The notes under the pieces are model-generated. The model ran no database searches. It was given only the letters and a program-made list of their open reading frames with translations, and was not told where the DNA came from. From Endoryza sp044226045 (GTDB lineage: Bacteria > Bacteroidota > Bacteroidia > Chitinophagales > Chitinophagaceae), in contig JBGAHR010000002.1 in NCBI GenBank assembly GCA_044226045.1, forward strand, positions 1 to 64,000: a stretch of DNA of 64,000 nucleotides. Reading direction: 5' to 3'. This document shows positions 42,501 to 51,134 of the stretch, piece after piece. A program made the position numbers and the translations under genes. Within the stretch, counting starts at the first letter, position 1, and each line of letters starts with the position of its first letter.

Positions 42501-43262
42501 TCAGATATGAATCTGCAGTCCATCGTATGCGAGGTGTACATTCGAGGGCAGATCAGCCGACACATCCAGGTGCTTTCCCATTTGATGACTGAGATGAGTG
42601 AGATAGGTTTCACCGGCTTCCAGTTCCTTTGATACTTCTATTGCCTCTGAAAGGGTGAAATGCGAAATATGTTTTTCTTTTCGAAGCGCATTCAACACGA
42701 GAAAGGGTGATTGCCGGATCTTTTCTCTTTCCTCTGCCTCTATTCTGTTGGCATCGGTGATATACGTAAAGGGACCGAAGCGAAAACCCAGGACCGGCAT
42801 TTTAAGATGCCATACTTCAACTGGCTGCACCGGAATGTCGCCAACCATGAATGGCTCCAGCGCGATGGTGTTGAGATTTATCTCCGGCACACCCGGATAT
42901 TTCTTATCGGCGAATGCATAGGGGAACTCCCGCATTAACACGGCCTGTGTCATTTCATTCGCGTATACTTCCATAGGCTTTCCTGAGAAAAAATTATAGG
43001 CTCGTACGTCATCAAGCCCGGCCACATGATCTTTATGGGGATGGGTGAAAATAATTGCATCGAGTTTTTTCACTTCAGCCCGTAACATCTGGTAACGAAA
43101 GTCGGGTCCCGAGTCAACAACCAGGGTGGTTGTATCGGACTGAACCAGTATACTGGAACGAAGACGCTTGTCCTTTGGATCGGCAGAAGTACAAACCGGG
43201 CAGTCGCAGCCTATCATCGGTACGCCACTGCTGGTACCGGTACCAAGAAAGGTGATGGTCAT
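42501..43262 (-). CDS. MBL-fold metallohydrolase (PhnP/RNase Z-like)
   Basis: The 253-residue protein begins MTITFLGTGTSSGVPMIGCD and has the HxHxDH metal motif in FTHPHKDHVAGLDD, with later metal-site histidines in VEVWHLKMPVLG and near the C-terminus (YLTHLSHQMG). The two-cysteine CDCPVC segment near 19-24 is typical of PhnP-like phosphodiesterases. It probably cleaves cyclic or nucleic-acid phosphodiesters with two metal ions. The start at 43262 is supported by a TAnnTTTG element at 43288-43281; a longer start at 43283 would fall inside that element. Confidence 0.88.
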   Translation of the reverse strand: MTITFLGTGTSSGVPMIGCDCPVCTSADPKDKRLRSSILVQSDTTTLVVDSGPDFRYQMLRAEVKKLDAIIFTHPHKDHVAGLDDVRAYNFFSGKPMEVYANEMTQAVLMREFPYAFADKKYPGVPEINLNTIALEPFMVGDIPVQPVEVWHLKMPVLGFRFGPFTYITDANRIEAEEREKIRQSPFLVLNALRKEKHISHFTLSEAIEVSKELEAGETYLTHLSHQMGKHLDVSADLPSNVHLAYDGLQIHI

Positions 43263-43280
43263 TTTGGGATAGGTCACGCC

Positions 43281-43288
43281 CAAAAATA
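43281..43288 (-). promoter_or_regulatory. -7 promoter element (TATTTTTG) for the MBL gene
   Basis: Minus-strand TAnnTTTG match, 18 nt upstream of the ATG at 43262. Confidence 0.5.
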
Positions 43289-43322
43289 ATTGCTTGTGAG
43301 AGAACAGTAAAAAATTATTGCA

Positions 43323-43589
43323 TTATATCTCCTGGCGGGCCATTACCTCTTCGAAAGTTTTGCGTGCTTCCGGACTCAATGCTTCAGGATTGACCTGGAG
43401 CTGAGGAATAATATCCATGAGGGTATTAATTCTTCCTTCCATCTGGAGGAATTTATTCAATACCACTACCTTTTTGGATTCGAGAATACAGTATCCACTC
43501 TGGAAAGTACCGCGTTCGTAACGGATGATATAGTCAGCTTCCTCCAGAACTTTTTCAATCTTATCAAGCGTATGCTGCGTGTATTTCAT
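43323..43589 (-). CDS. Small conserved Bacteroidota protein
   Basis: The 88-residue cytoplasmic protein has a helix (MKYTQHTLDKIEKVLEEAD), a short beta hairpin (YIIRYERGTFQSGYCILESK, then KVVVLNKFL) and a C-terminal helix. The GTFQSGYC and VVVLNKFL parts look strongly constrained. Similar small proteins are widespread in Bacteroidota, but I know of no function. It has its own promoter (TAAATTTG at 43622-43615) and is 93 bp downstream of porX. Confidence 0.78.
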   Translation of the reverse strand: MKYTQHTLDKIEKVLEEADYIIRYERGTFQSGYCILESKKVVVLNKFLQMEGRINTLMDIIPQLQVNPEALSPEARKTFEEVMARQEI

Positions 43590-43614
43590 GTAGAATCGCC
43601 CTTTGATGTTTGGG

Positions 43615-43622
43615 CAAATTTA
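43615..43622 (-). promoter_or_regulatory. -7 promoter element (TAAATTTG) for the 88-residue protein gene
   Basis: Minus-strand TAnnTTTG match 25 nt before the ATG. A perfect DnaA box (TTATCCACA, 43651-43659) lies just upstream, around the -35 region. Confidence 0.5.
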
Positions 43623-43650
43623 AAAAATAGATTTCCAGAGTTATCGGAGA

Positions 43651-43659
43651 TTATCCACA
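43651..43659 (+). other. Perfect DnaA box
   Basis: An exact TTATCCACA in the gap between porX and the 88-residue protein gene. It may be chance, or a DnaA-titration or regulatory site. Confidence 0.3.
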
Positions 43660-43681
43660 TCATTTGAAGAGGAAAATCAGG

Positions 43682-45238
43682 CTATTTACTGGTCATTTTG
43701 ATAACCGGTACAATCATTTCCTCCAGGCTCACCCCTCCATGCTGAAAGGTATTCCGGTAGTAATTCACGTAATAATTGTAATTATTCGGATAACAGAGGA
43801 AATAATCTTCACGGGCAAAAATAAAAGAAGAGTTTACGGATGGAACGGGCAACCCGGCTTCTTTCGGATCCCGGAAAGCCAACACATCTTTCGCATCGTA
43901 ATTGAGGTTTCGTCCATGTTTATAGCGAAGATTGGTGGTGGTCTGTTTGTCCCCTATCACTTTCACCGGTGTTTTTACCCTTACACTGCCATGGTCGGTG
44001 GCCAGGATCAGGTTTATTTTCTTGTCGGCTATTCTTTTCAATGCCTGGTGAAGCGGCGAATGCTCGAACCAGCTCCTGGTTACGGAACGATAGCTGATCT
44101 CGTCTCCGGCGAGTTCTTTGAGCACTTCCATCTCGGTTCGTGCATGACTGAGCATATCCACAAAATTGTACACGATGATATTGATATCATTGTTCAACAG
44201 GTTGTGAATATTGTTGACGAGGTCCTGCCCGGCCTGGTTATTGAGAATTTTAGTGTAGGAATATTTCAGGTTGTCTTTTTTCAGTCTACGAAGCAGTGAC
44301 TTGAAAAATTCTTCTTCATGCAGGTTCTTGCCTCCCTCCTCTTCATCATTTTTCCAAAGTTGCGGGAACTGCTTTTCTATGTCCATCGGCAGCATACCAG
44401 AGAATATGGCATTACGTGCGTACTGGGTAGCAGTAGGGAGTATGCTATAAAAAGTATCTTCTTCGAGAATTCTGAAGCTTTCGGCGAAAATCGGCTGGAT
44501 GGCTTTCCACTGATCAAACCGCAGGTTATCGAGCAGTACAAAAAAAGTGGAGGTTCCTTTTTCAACATGCGGCAGCACTTTAAACTGAAAAAGATTGTGG
44601 CTCATCACCGGGGCTTCGGCGCTTTTAGGGTTCACCCATTTGGCATAGTTCTTTGAAACGAACTTGAAGAATTCGGTATTTGCTTCATTCTTCTGGGTCT
44701 GAAGAACCTCTCTCATTTCAGGGCTATCGCTTTTCTCCATCTCCAGTTCCCAATACACGAGCTTTTTGTAGATGTCCATCCACTCATTATAATCCGGGTT
44801 GCTGTTCAAAGCCATGAACAGGTTCCTGAACTGCTGCTGGTAAGCGGAGGTTGTTTTTTCTGCAACCAGTCGTTTGTTGTCAATGATTTTTTTCAGGCTA
44901 AGCAATACCTGGTTAGGATTGACCGGCTTGATGAGGTAATCGCTTATCTGCGACCCGATGGCATCATCCATCAGGTTTTCCGTTTCGTTTTTGGTGATCA
45001 GTACGATCGGCAGCGACTGATTGACTTCCTTGATCTTTGCCAGGGTTTCCAATCCCGTGATGCCGGGCATTGTTTCATCGAGCAATACCACATCCACCAA
45101 ATTATCTTTCACATAGTCTACCGCATCGAATCCGTTGGTCATGGAGTTCACTTCATATCCCTTGTTTTGAAGGAACAGGATCTGGGATTGCAGGCTTTCA
45201 ATTTCGTCGTCTACCCAAAGAATTTTAGCTAAAGACAT
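43682..45238 (-). CDS. porX: PorX-type response regulator with PglZ domain
   Basis: The 518-residue protein has a receiver domain (D10/D11, phospho-acceptor D54, K107-type lysine in DYLIKPVNPNQ) and a helical linker. A large PglZ/alkaline-phosphatase-like domain (about 200-518) follows, with FFVLLDNLRFDQW and LATDHGSV metal sites. PorX with PorY controls expression or assembly of the type IX secretion system and hydrolyses oligo-nucleotide substrates in studied species. The ATG at 45238 (MSLAKILWVDDE) is the family start. It fits the T9SS-tailed cargo at 7-8.5 kb. PorY is not in the window. Confidence 0.93.
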   Translation of the reverse strand: MSLAKILWVDDEIESLQSQILFLQNKGYEVNSMTNGFDAVDYVKDNLVDVVLLDETMPGITGLETLAKIKEVNQSLPIVLITKNETENLMDDAIGSQISDYLIKPVNPNQVLLSLKKIIDNKRLVAEKTTSAYQQQFRNLFMALNSNPDYNEWMDIYKKLVYWELEMEKSDSPEMREVLQTQKNEANTEFFKFVSKNYAKWVNPKSAEAPVMSHNLFQFKVLPHVEKGTSTFFVLLDNLRFDQWKAIQPIFAESFRILEEDTFYSILPTATQYARNAIFSGMLPMDIEKQFPQLWKNDEEEGGKNLHEEEFFKSLLRRLKKDNLKYSYTKILNNQAGQDLVNNIHNLLNNDINIIVYNFVDMLSHARTEMEVLKELAGDEISYRSVTRSWFEHSPLHQALKRIADKKINLILATDHGSVRVKTPVKVIGDKQTTTNLRYKHGRNLNYDAKDVLAFRDPKEAGLPVPSVNSSFIFAREDYFLCYPNNYNYYVNYYRNTFQHGGVSLEEMIVPVIKMTSK

Positions 45239-45356
45239 GAATCTTTTTATGGTTATTTGGTGATGGATGATGGCTCCTGCCTTTCTTGTCAATTATTCCC
45301 TAACGCTTCTCTCTGCCGGTTAAAGTAATAAATCTTTTTAATCCCCGCCCGCTTTG

Positions 45357-45364
45357 TACATTTG
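45357..45364 (+). promoter_or_regulatory. -7 promoter element (TACATTTG) for the HD hydrolase gene
   Basis: Full TAnnTTTG match 35 nt before the ATG at 45400; probably also reads lpxD, which follows after 10 bp. Confidence 0.5.
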
Positions 45365-45399
45365 TCGGCTAAGTTTTAACAAAAACGAAAGCAGCATTT

Positions 45400-46641
45400 A
45401 TGGGCCAGCGTGTACGCAAAATAATCAATGATCCTGTACATGGGTTCATTACCATTGATCATCCTACTATTTTCAGGGTGATTTCCCATCCTTATTATCA
45501 GCGTCTGAGGCGGATACACCAGATGGCTTTTGCGCACCTTGTTTACCCGGGAGCTGTTCACAGTCGTTTACACCATTCTCTCGGAGCCTATCACCTGATG
45601 TGCCAGGCCATTCATGAACTCAAAAGCAAGGGAGTGGATATTCATCCGCAGGAAGAGCTTTCAGCCAAAGTAGCCATCCTGCTGCATGACGTTGGCCATG
45701 GTCCTTTCTCTCATGCTTTGGAAAATGTGCTGATCAAAGATGTACAACATGAGGCCATTTCCATCCTGATCATGAGAATACTGAATGAACAATTTGGCGG
45801 TGAGCTGCAAACCGCTATTGACATATTCACTAATAATTATCACAAACCTTTTTTACACCAGTTAATTTCCGGACAGCTGGACGTGGACAGAATGGATTAC
45901 CTGAGTCGCGACAGTTTTTTTACGGGCGTATCGGAAGGTGTGATTGGTTACGACCGGATCATCAAAATGCTCACCGTGCATAATGGCGACCTGATGGTCG
46001 AAGAGAAAGCCATTTATTCCACCGAGAAATTTTTAGTGAGCCGCCGGCTGATGTACTGGCAGGTCTATCTGCACAAGACTGTCATCGGCGCCGAAAAGAT
46101 GCTGGTGAGAATTATCGAAAGAGTGCAGGAATTATTGGCATCCGGCGTTAAAGTATCCTCGGCTTCCGTAATGTTAGATTACTTCCTATTGAATGCCGAA
46201 CAGGGAGTCATTGAAAAGCACCTGGATGAATTCTGCCAACTTGATGACTATGATGTGCTGTCGGCCATCAAAAACTGGATCTATCATCCGGACAAGATTC
46301 TAAGTATGCTCTGCCGGATGTTAGTGGAAAGAAAACTGTTAAAAGTTAAACTTCAGGCTGCCCCCTTTGATCCAGACTGGATTGAGGAGCAGCGAAAAAA
46401 TATCTGTCACACGCTGCAGATTTCCGAGGAAGAAAGCAGGTATTTTCTCTTTGGAGGAGAAGCCGTAAGTACAACATACGACCCTTACGAGGAGAAAATA
46501 AATATCCTTTTCAAGGATGGTACCGTGAGGGATATCTCAAGGGTTGACAATGCCCTAATCCAGCAGTCTTTATCGGCCCCGGTTAAAAAATATTACATTT
46601 GTTATTTCAGTGGCCAGAGCCTGCCACCTTTACATAGTTAA
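45400..46641 (+). CDS. HD-domain phosphohydrolase (dGTPase/SAMHD1-like)
   Basis: The 413-residue protein has the HD metal site: H51/H-D in HSRLHHSLGAYHL, LLHDVGHGPFSHALE, and D in LDVDRMDYLSRD. This set is typical of the SAMHD1/dGTPase-like family common in Bacteroidota, placing it among nucleotide triphosphohydrolases, though the true substrate is unproven. All metal residues are present. It is 10 bp upstream of lpxD on the same strand, so the pair is co-transcribed. Confidence 0.88.
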   Translation: MGQRVRKIINDPVHGFITIDHPTIFRVISHPYYQRLRRIHQMAFAHLVYPGAVHSRLHHSLGAYHLMCQAIHELKSKGVDIHPQEELSAKVAILLHDVGHGPFSHALENVLIKDVQHEAISILIMRILNEQFGGELQTAIDIFTNNYHKPFLHQLISGQLDVDRMDYLSRDSFFTGVSEGVIGYDRIIKMLTVHNGDLMVEEKAIYSTEKFLVSRRLMYWQVYLHKTVIGAEKMLVRIIERVQELLASGVKVSSASVMLDYFLLNAEQGVIEKHLDEFCQLDDYDVLSAIKNWIYHPDKILSMLCRMLVERKLLKVKLQAAPFDPDWIEEQRKNICHTLQISEEESRYFLFGGEAVSTTYDPYEEKINILFKDGTVRDISRVDNALIQQSLSAPVKKYYICYFSGQSLPPLHS

Positions 46642-46651
46642 AAGAACACAC

Positions 46652-47698
46652 ATGCAATTTTCAGCTGCCCAGATAGCGATGCTCATCAATGGTAAAATTG
46701 AAGGCAACCCGGAGGTGTCGGTTTCTTCATTTGGCAAGATCGAAGAAGCCCAGGCAGGTCAGCTGGCCTTCCTGGCGAATCCCAAATATGAGGAATATCT
46801 CTATTCTACTTCAGCGTCCATCATCATCATCAATGAATCACAGGAACTGAAACAGTCCATTCCGGCTACGCTTATTCGGGTTAAGGATGCTTATACTGCT
46901 TTCGCCACCCTGCTTTCCGCTTATCAGCAGATGGCTACCCAGCAACTGAGCGGCATAGAGGATCCTGTTTATATTTCGAAAACCGCTAAAATCGGAGAAA
47001 AAGTATACCTCGGCGCTTTTGCCTACCTGGGCAACAATGTAGTGGTTGGAAACAATGTGAAAATATTCCCGCAGGTATTTCTGGGCGACAATGTAACCAT
47101 TGGCGATAATACAGTCATACATGCCGGTGTGAGAATTTATCATGATTGCCGCATTGGAAAAAATGTGATCATTCATTCCGGAACGGTGGTGGGAAGCGAT
47201 GGGTTTGGATTCGCCCCACAGGCCGATGGAAGTTTTCAGAAAGTCCCGCAAATTGGAAATGTCATTGTGGAAGATGGTGTGGAGATCGGCGCCAATGCCA
47301 CCATCGATCGGGCCACCATGGGATCGACTTTGATCAAAGCCGGCGCTAAATTGGATAACCTGATACAGGTGGCACACAATGTAGAGGTGGGACATAATAC
47401 CGTGATTGCGGCTCAGGCCGGAGTCAGTGGCAGTACCAAAATCGGCAACAATGTACAGATTGGTGGCCAGGCCGGTATTGTAGGTCATATACAGATTGCC
47501 GACGGCAGCCGAATCAATGCACAAAGCGGCGTCAGTAAATCCATTAAAACCCCTAATTCAGCCGTGACCGGTTCGCCCGCCTTCGATTATACTTCGGCTT
47601 TACGAAGCCAGGCCGTCAGCCGAAACCTCCCCGACCTGGAAAAAAGAATCAAGGAACTGGAGAAACTCGTGCAGCAACTCCTGCAGGAAAAAGTATAA
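46652..47698 (+). CDS. lpxD: UDP-3-O-acylglucosamine N-acyltransferase
   Basis: The 348-residue enzyme is the third step of lipid A synthesis, adding the second acyl chain from acyl-ACP. It has a uridine-binding N-terminal domain (about 1-100), a left-handed beta helix of hexapeptide repeats (about 105-320) with catalytic H242 in VAHNVEVGH, and a C-terminal helix. The ATG at 46652 (MQFSAAQIAML) is the family start; a longer frame overlapping the HD gene is rejected. lpxC-fabZ and lpxA follow after a repeat-filled gap. Confidence 0.96.
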   Translation: MQFSAAQIAMLINGKIEGNPEVSVSSFGKIEEAQAGQLAFLANPKYEEYLYSTSASIIIINESQELKQSIPATLIRVKDAYTAFATLLSAYQQMATQQLSGIEDPVYISKTAKIGEKVYLGAFAYLGNNVVVGNNVKIFPQVFLGDNVTIGDNTVIHAGVRIYHDCRIGKNVIIHSGTVVGSDGFGFAPQADGSFQKVPQIGNVIVEDGVEIGANATIDRATMGSTLIKAGAKLDNLIQVAHNVEVGHNTVIAAQAGVSGSTKIGNNVQIGGQAGIVGHIQIADGSRINAQSGVSKSIKTPNSAVTGSPAFDYTSALRSQAVSRNLPDLEKRIKELEKLVQQLLQEKV

Positions 47699-47916
47699 GT
47701 GCGGGAGCGGGAGAGAGAGCGGGAGCGAACAAACTAATCGCATTGGCAAATTGACTAATTGACCAATTGACAAATTGCTAATCCCATCCGCCATTCGTAA
47801 TCCGTAATCCGTCATTGCATTGGCTCATTGACCAATTGACCAATTTACTAATTGCATCTCCATCCGTAATCCGTAATTGCATTATTAAAAACCCGCATGA
47901 TCCAGCGAGGGACCTC
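47699..47916. repeat. Mosaic repeat spacer between lpxD and lpxC-fabZ
   Basis: GGGAGC hexads (47702-47727) are followed by ATTGGC/ATTGAC units (47741-47779), a CATCCGCC/TCCGTAA module (47785-47812), another ATTG run (47818-47855) and a second CCGTAATCCGTAATT module (47862-47879). The order copies the mosaic at 39112-39170 and 39560-39628. No gene is seen. Confidence 0.75.
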
Positions 47917-47946
47917 TTTGACATAGGCCTAACAATCGTATCTTTG
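47917..47946 (+). promoter_or_regulatory. Full promoter for lpxC-fabZ (TTTG-N18-TATCTTTG)
   Basis: -33 TTTG at 47917-47920 and -7 TATCTTTG at 47939-47946 with an 18-bp spacer make the best complete Bacteroidota promoter in the window. The ATG follows at 47965. Confidence 0.72.
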
Positions 47947-47964
47947 CCGCTCTAATAAATCCTG

Positions 47965-49371
47965 ATGAACAGCAACTTCAATCCAGACAAGCAGCACACT
48001 TTAGGAATGGCCGTGAGCATTTCCGGAACCGGTTTGCATACCGGCGTTAACGTAGACATGACTCTCAGACCTGCCAATCCCGGATTCGGCTACCAGTTTC
48101 AGCGTATCGATCTTCCGGGTATGCCCATTATCAAGGCCGATTGCGACCTGGTAACTGATACCAGCCGTGGTACCACCCTGGAAGACAATGGCGCTAAAGT
48201 GTATACTGTGGAGCATGTGCTGGCGGCCCTGGTCGGCATGGGTGTGGACAACTGCCTGATTGAGGTAAACGGACCTGAAATGCCCATCATCGATGGCAGC
48301 AGCGAACCTTTTGTAGAAATCATCGAAGAGGCCGGTGTGATCGAGCAGGATGCGGCCAAAGCCTGGTATACCATCGACACCAATATCACCCACTACGATG
48401 AAAAGAAGCGAGTAGAAATGACCGCCCTCCCCGCTACCGAATATAAAATCACTACCCTGATAGATTTCAACAGCCCCGTGCTGGGAACACAGCATGCCGG
48501 ATTGAAAGCCATGCGTGATTTCAAAGCGGAGATAGCGCCTTGCCGTACTTTCTGCTTCCTGCATGAACTGGAAATGCTGCTTGATCATAACCTGATCAAA
48601 GGCGGCGACATCAACAACGCCATCGTGGTTGTAGACAAGCCTGTTACCGACAAGGAAATGGAGCGGCTGGCCAAAGCATTCGGACGGGATAAAATAGAAG
48701 TGAAAAGCGAAGGGTATCTCAATAACCTGGAGCTGCGTTTTCCCAATGAACCTGCCCGTCATAAATTACTCGATGTGGTGGGAGACCTGGCGCTGATCGG
48801 CTACCCTATCAAGGCCCATATCATCGCCAACAGGCCGGGCCACAGCAGCAATGTGGATTTCGCGAAAAAGATCAAACAGTATATCAAGAAGAACAAACAT
48901 ACCAAGGATGTACCGGTATATGATCCGGCCCAACAACCGCTTTATAATACCCAGCAGATCGAAAAGAAACTCCCGCACCGTTATCCCTTTCTGCTTGTAG
49001 ACAAGATCATTGAGCTGACCGACAAGCGTATTGTTGGCATCAAGAATGTGACGTTCAACGAACAGTTTTTTACCGGACATTTTCCTGGCAACCCCGTTAT
49101 GCCCGGTGTATTGCAGGTCGAAGCCCTGGCTCAAACCGGCGGAATTTTAGCTATTAATGCCATGCCCCCGGGCGACTACGACACTTATTTCCTGAAAATC
49201 GATAATTGCAAATTCAAGATGAAGGTGGTTCCCGGCGACACTTTGATTCTGAAAATGGAGCTGCTTTCGCCCATCAGACGTGGTATTTGCGAAATGAGGG
49301 GTACCGTGTATGTAGGGAACAAGATTGCCACGGAAGCCGACCTGGTGGCTCAACTGGTTAAGCGCGGATAG
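47965..49371 (+). CDS. lpxC: Bifunctional LpxC deacetylase / FabZ dehydratase
   Basis: The 468-residue fusion joins two enzymes. The N-terminal LpxC half (about 1-310) deacetylates UDP-3-O-acyl-GlcNAc: zinc ligands H84, H266 and D270, and catalytic H293. The C-terminal FabZ half (about 325-468) dehydrates 3-hydroxyacyl-ACP: H372 in GHFPGNPVMPG and E386. This fusion is a hallmark of Bacteroidota and couples the use of 3-hydroxyacyl-ACP for lipid A and for fatty acids. All catalytic residues are intact. lpxA follows after 235 bp. Confidence 0.97.
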   Translation: MNSNFNPDKQHTLGMAVSISGTGLHTGVNVDMTLRPANPGFGYQFQRIDLPGMPIIKADCDLVTDTSRGTTLEDNGAKVYTVEHVLAALVGMGVDNCLIEVNGPEMPIIDGSSEPFVEIIEEAGVIEQDAAKAWYTIDTNITHYDEKKRVEMTALPATEYKITTLIDFNSPVLGTQHAGLKAMRDFKAEIAPCRTFCFLHELEMLLDHNLIKGGDINNAIVVVDKPVTDKEMERLAKAFGRDKIEVKSEGYLNNLELRFPNEPARHKLLDVVGDLALIGYPIKAHIIANRPGHSSNVDFAKKIKQYIKKNKHTKDVPVYDPAQQPLYNTQQIEKKLPHRYPFLLVDKIIELTDKRIVGIKNVTFNEQFFTGHFPGNPVMPGVLQVEALAQTGGILAINAMPPGDYDTYFLKIDNCKFKMKVVPGDTLILKMELLSPIRRGICEMRGTVYVGNKIATEADLVAQLVKRG

Positions 49372-49606
49372 ATGTTCCATTTTTTGAAACCAGGTGCCCA
49401 AATCACGAAAATTATCTGTTTTTAGGGTCGGGGCGGTGAAAAACCCTATTTTTTCGGATTTAAGACTATTTTTGCACGTCAGAATTCAATTCTGACGTTT
49501 TTTGTTTTCAATCAATTACTTGAAGCAAAATCACCAAACCAATCGTGCAAACCTGAAACCGGTCGAAGAAACCGGAAGTAAGCCAATACTTAAGAATCTC
49601 AATTCA

Positions 49607-50413
49607 ATGATTCATCCCCATACTTATATACATCCCAACGCGAAGCTGGCCACCAATGTTAAAGTTGATCCGTTCACTGTCATCCACCAGAATGTTGAAA
49701 TTGGTGAGGGTACATGGATTGGAAGTAATGTGACCATCATGGAAGGGGCCAGGATCGGCAAAAACTGCCGCATCTTCCCCGGTGCCGTCATCGCCGCCAT
49801 CCCCCAGGACCTGAAATTTGAAGGGGAAGACACTATTGTTGAAATAGGAGATAATACTACTATACGTGAATTTGTTACCATCAACAGAGGCACTAAAGAC
49901 CGCTGGAAAACTAAGGTTGGCCGTAACTGCCTGATCATGGCTTACAGCCACCTGGCACATGATGTAATTGTGGGTAATTATTGCGTAATGAGCAACAATA
50001 CCCAGATTGCCGGTCATGTGGAAATGGGCGACTGGTCAATACTTGGCGGCATGTGCGCCGTACACCAGTTTGTGAAGATCGGTCAGCATGCTTTTGTAAG
50101 CGGAGGATCCCTGGTTGGAAAAGACGTTCCTCCCTATATCAAGGCCGGCCGCCAGCCATTGAGCTATTCAGGAGTGAACTCTGTAGGCCTCAAACGCAGA
50201 GGATTCACTGTTGACAAGATCAACCATATTCTTGACATCTACCGTGTCATCTATAACAAAGGAATGAACACTTCGCAGGCCCTGGAAGTGTTGGAAGAAG
50301 AATATCCGGCTACAGACGAAAGAGATGAGATCGTCACTTTTATCCGTGAAAGTGGTCGCGGTATTATTAAACGCTATTCAAAAAATAGTGTGGATGAAGA
50401 TATCGCTGACTAA
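49607..50413 (+). CDS. lpxA: UDP-N-acetylglucosamine O-acyltransferase
   Basis: The 268-residue enzyme is the first step of lipid A synthesis, moving 3-hydroxyacyl from ACP to UDP-GlcNAc. It shows a left-handed beta helix of hexapeptide repeats (about 1-190) with active-site H115/H118 in YSHLAHD, and a helical C-terminus. The ATG at 49607 (MIHPHTYIHP) is the family start; an in-frame start at 49502 would add 35 non-conserved residues. The last 20 bp overlap the ABC ATPase gene, so the two are translationally coupled. Confidence 0.96.
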   Translation: MIHPHTYIHPNAKLATNVKVDPFTVIHQNVEIGEGTWIGSNVTIMEGARIGKNCRIFPGAVIAAIPQDLKFEGEDTIVEIGDNTTIREFVTINRGTKDRWKTKVGRNCLIMAYSHLAHDVIVGNYCVMSNNTQIAGHVEMGDWSILGGMCAVHQFVKIGQHAFVSGGSLVGKDVPPYIKAGRQPLSYSGVNSVGLKRRGFTVDKINHILDIYRVIYNKGMNTSQALEVLEEEYPATDERDEIVTFIRESGRGIIKRYSKNSVDEDIAD

Positions 50414-51017
50414 AGCGGGCAAACGCTTCAACCGAGACTGGATATTCCGTCAACTTACGTTTGAATTTCATGCAGGACGCGCCTATGCCATTACCGGACC
50501 CAACGGCTCCGGTAAATCTACTTTATTGCAGGCTGTAGGTGGCGCACTGGCGCTTTCAGAAGGAAAGGTTGAATACATCATTGGAGACATCCCCCCGGAA
50601 AAATCGGCAGAAACCATTTACCAGCGACTATCGATCGCGGCTCCCTATCTTGAATTGATTGAAGAAATGACGGTGACGGAATTCCTGCAGTTCCACCAGC
50701 AATTCAAATCATTCCTGCCCGGTAAAACCATCGAAGATATTATCAAGGCCGTCGGACTGTCCGGCGCCGCGCATAAACAGATCCGTTACTACAGCAGTGG
50801 CATGAAACAACGGGTTAAACTGGCACAGGCCCTGTTCAGTGATACTGACCTGATCCTGCTGGATGAACCCTGTACCAACCTCGACGCAGAAGGCATAGCT
50901 CTCTATCAGCAACTCATCCACGAAAACAGGAATAACCGCCTCATACTGGTCAGCAGCAACGACCCCGCAGAATACGGTTTTTGCGAAGAGAAGATTTCGA
51001 TTCTGAACTATAAATAG
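50394..51017 (+). CDS. ABC transporter ATP-binding protein
   Basis: The 207-residue ATPase has Walker A GPNGSGKS (35-42), a Q-loop region, a signature YYSSGMKQR (a variant of LSGGQ), and Walker B LILLDEPCTNLD with the catalytic glutamate. The ATG at 50394 overlaps lpxA by 20 bp. It is shorter than most ATPases and lacks an encoded permease in the window. The SSGMKQR signature is shared with the CcmA/export-type subfamily. A role in envelope transport is suggested only by the lpx neighbours. Confidence 0.87.
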   Translation: MKISLTKAGKRFNRDWIFRQLTFEFHAGRAYAITGPNGSGKSTLLQAVGGALALSEGKVEYIIGDIPPEKSAETIYQRLSIAAPYLELIEEMTVTEFLQFHQQFKSFLPGKTIEDIIKAVGLSGAAHKQIRYYSSGMKQRVKLAQALFSDTDLILLDEPCTNLDAEGIALYQQLIHENRNNRLILVSSNDPAEYGFCEEKISILNYK

Positions 51018-51131
51018 TTTATCGTTTCACGTTTATCGTTTCACGTTGAAAAGAACGCAATCCTGACAAACCGTAAACCGTAAACCGCAAACCGCAAACC
51101 AACCTGAGACGATAAACGTGAAACGATAAAC
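51017..51131. repeat. Inverted repeat with nested heptads between two convergent genes
   Basis: GTTTATC/GTTTCAC heptads at 51017-51048 are inverted at 51111-51131 (21-bp exact match to the left arm), with CCGTAAA/CCGCAAA heptads between (51070-51100). The stem would end the rightward ABC gene and the leftward MFS gene transcripts, so a two-way terminator built of repeats is likely. Confidence 0.8.
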
Positions 51132-51134
51132 GCT

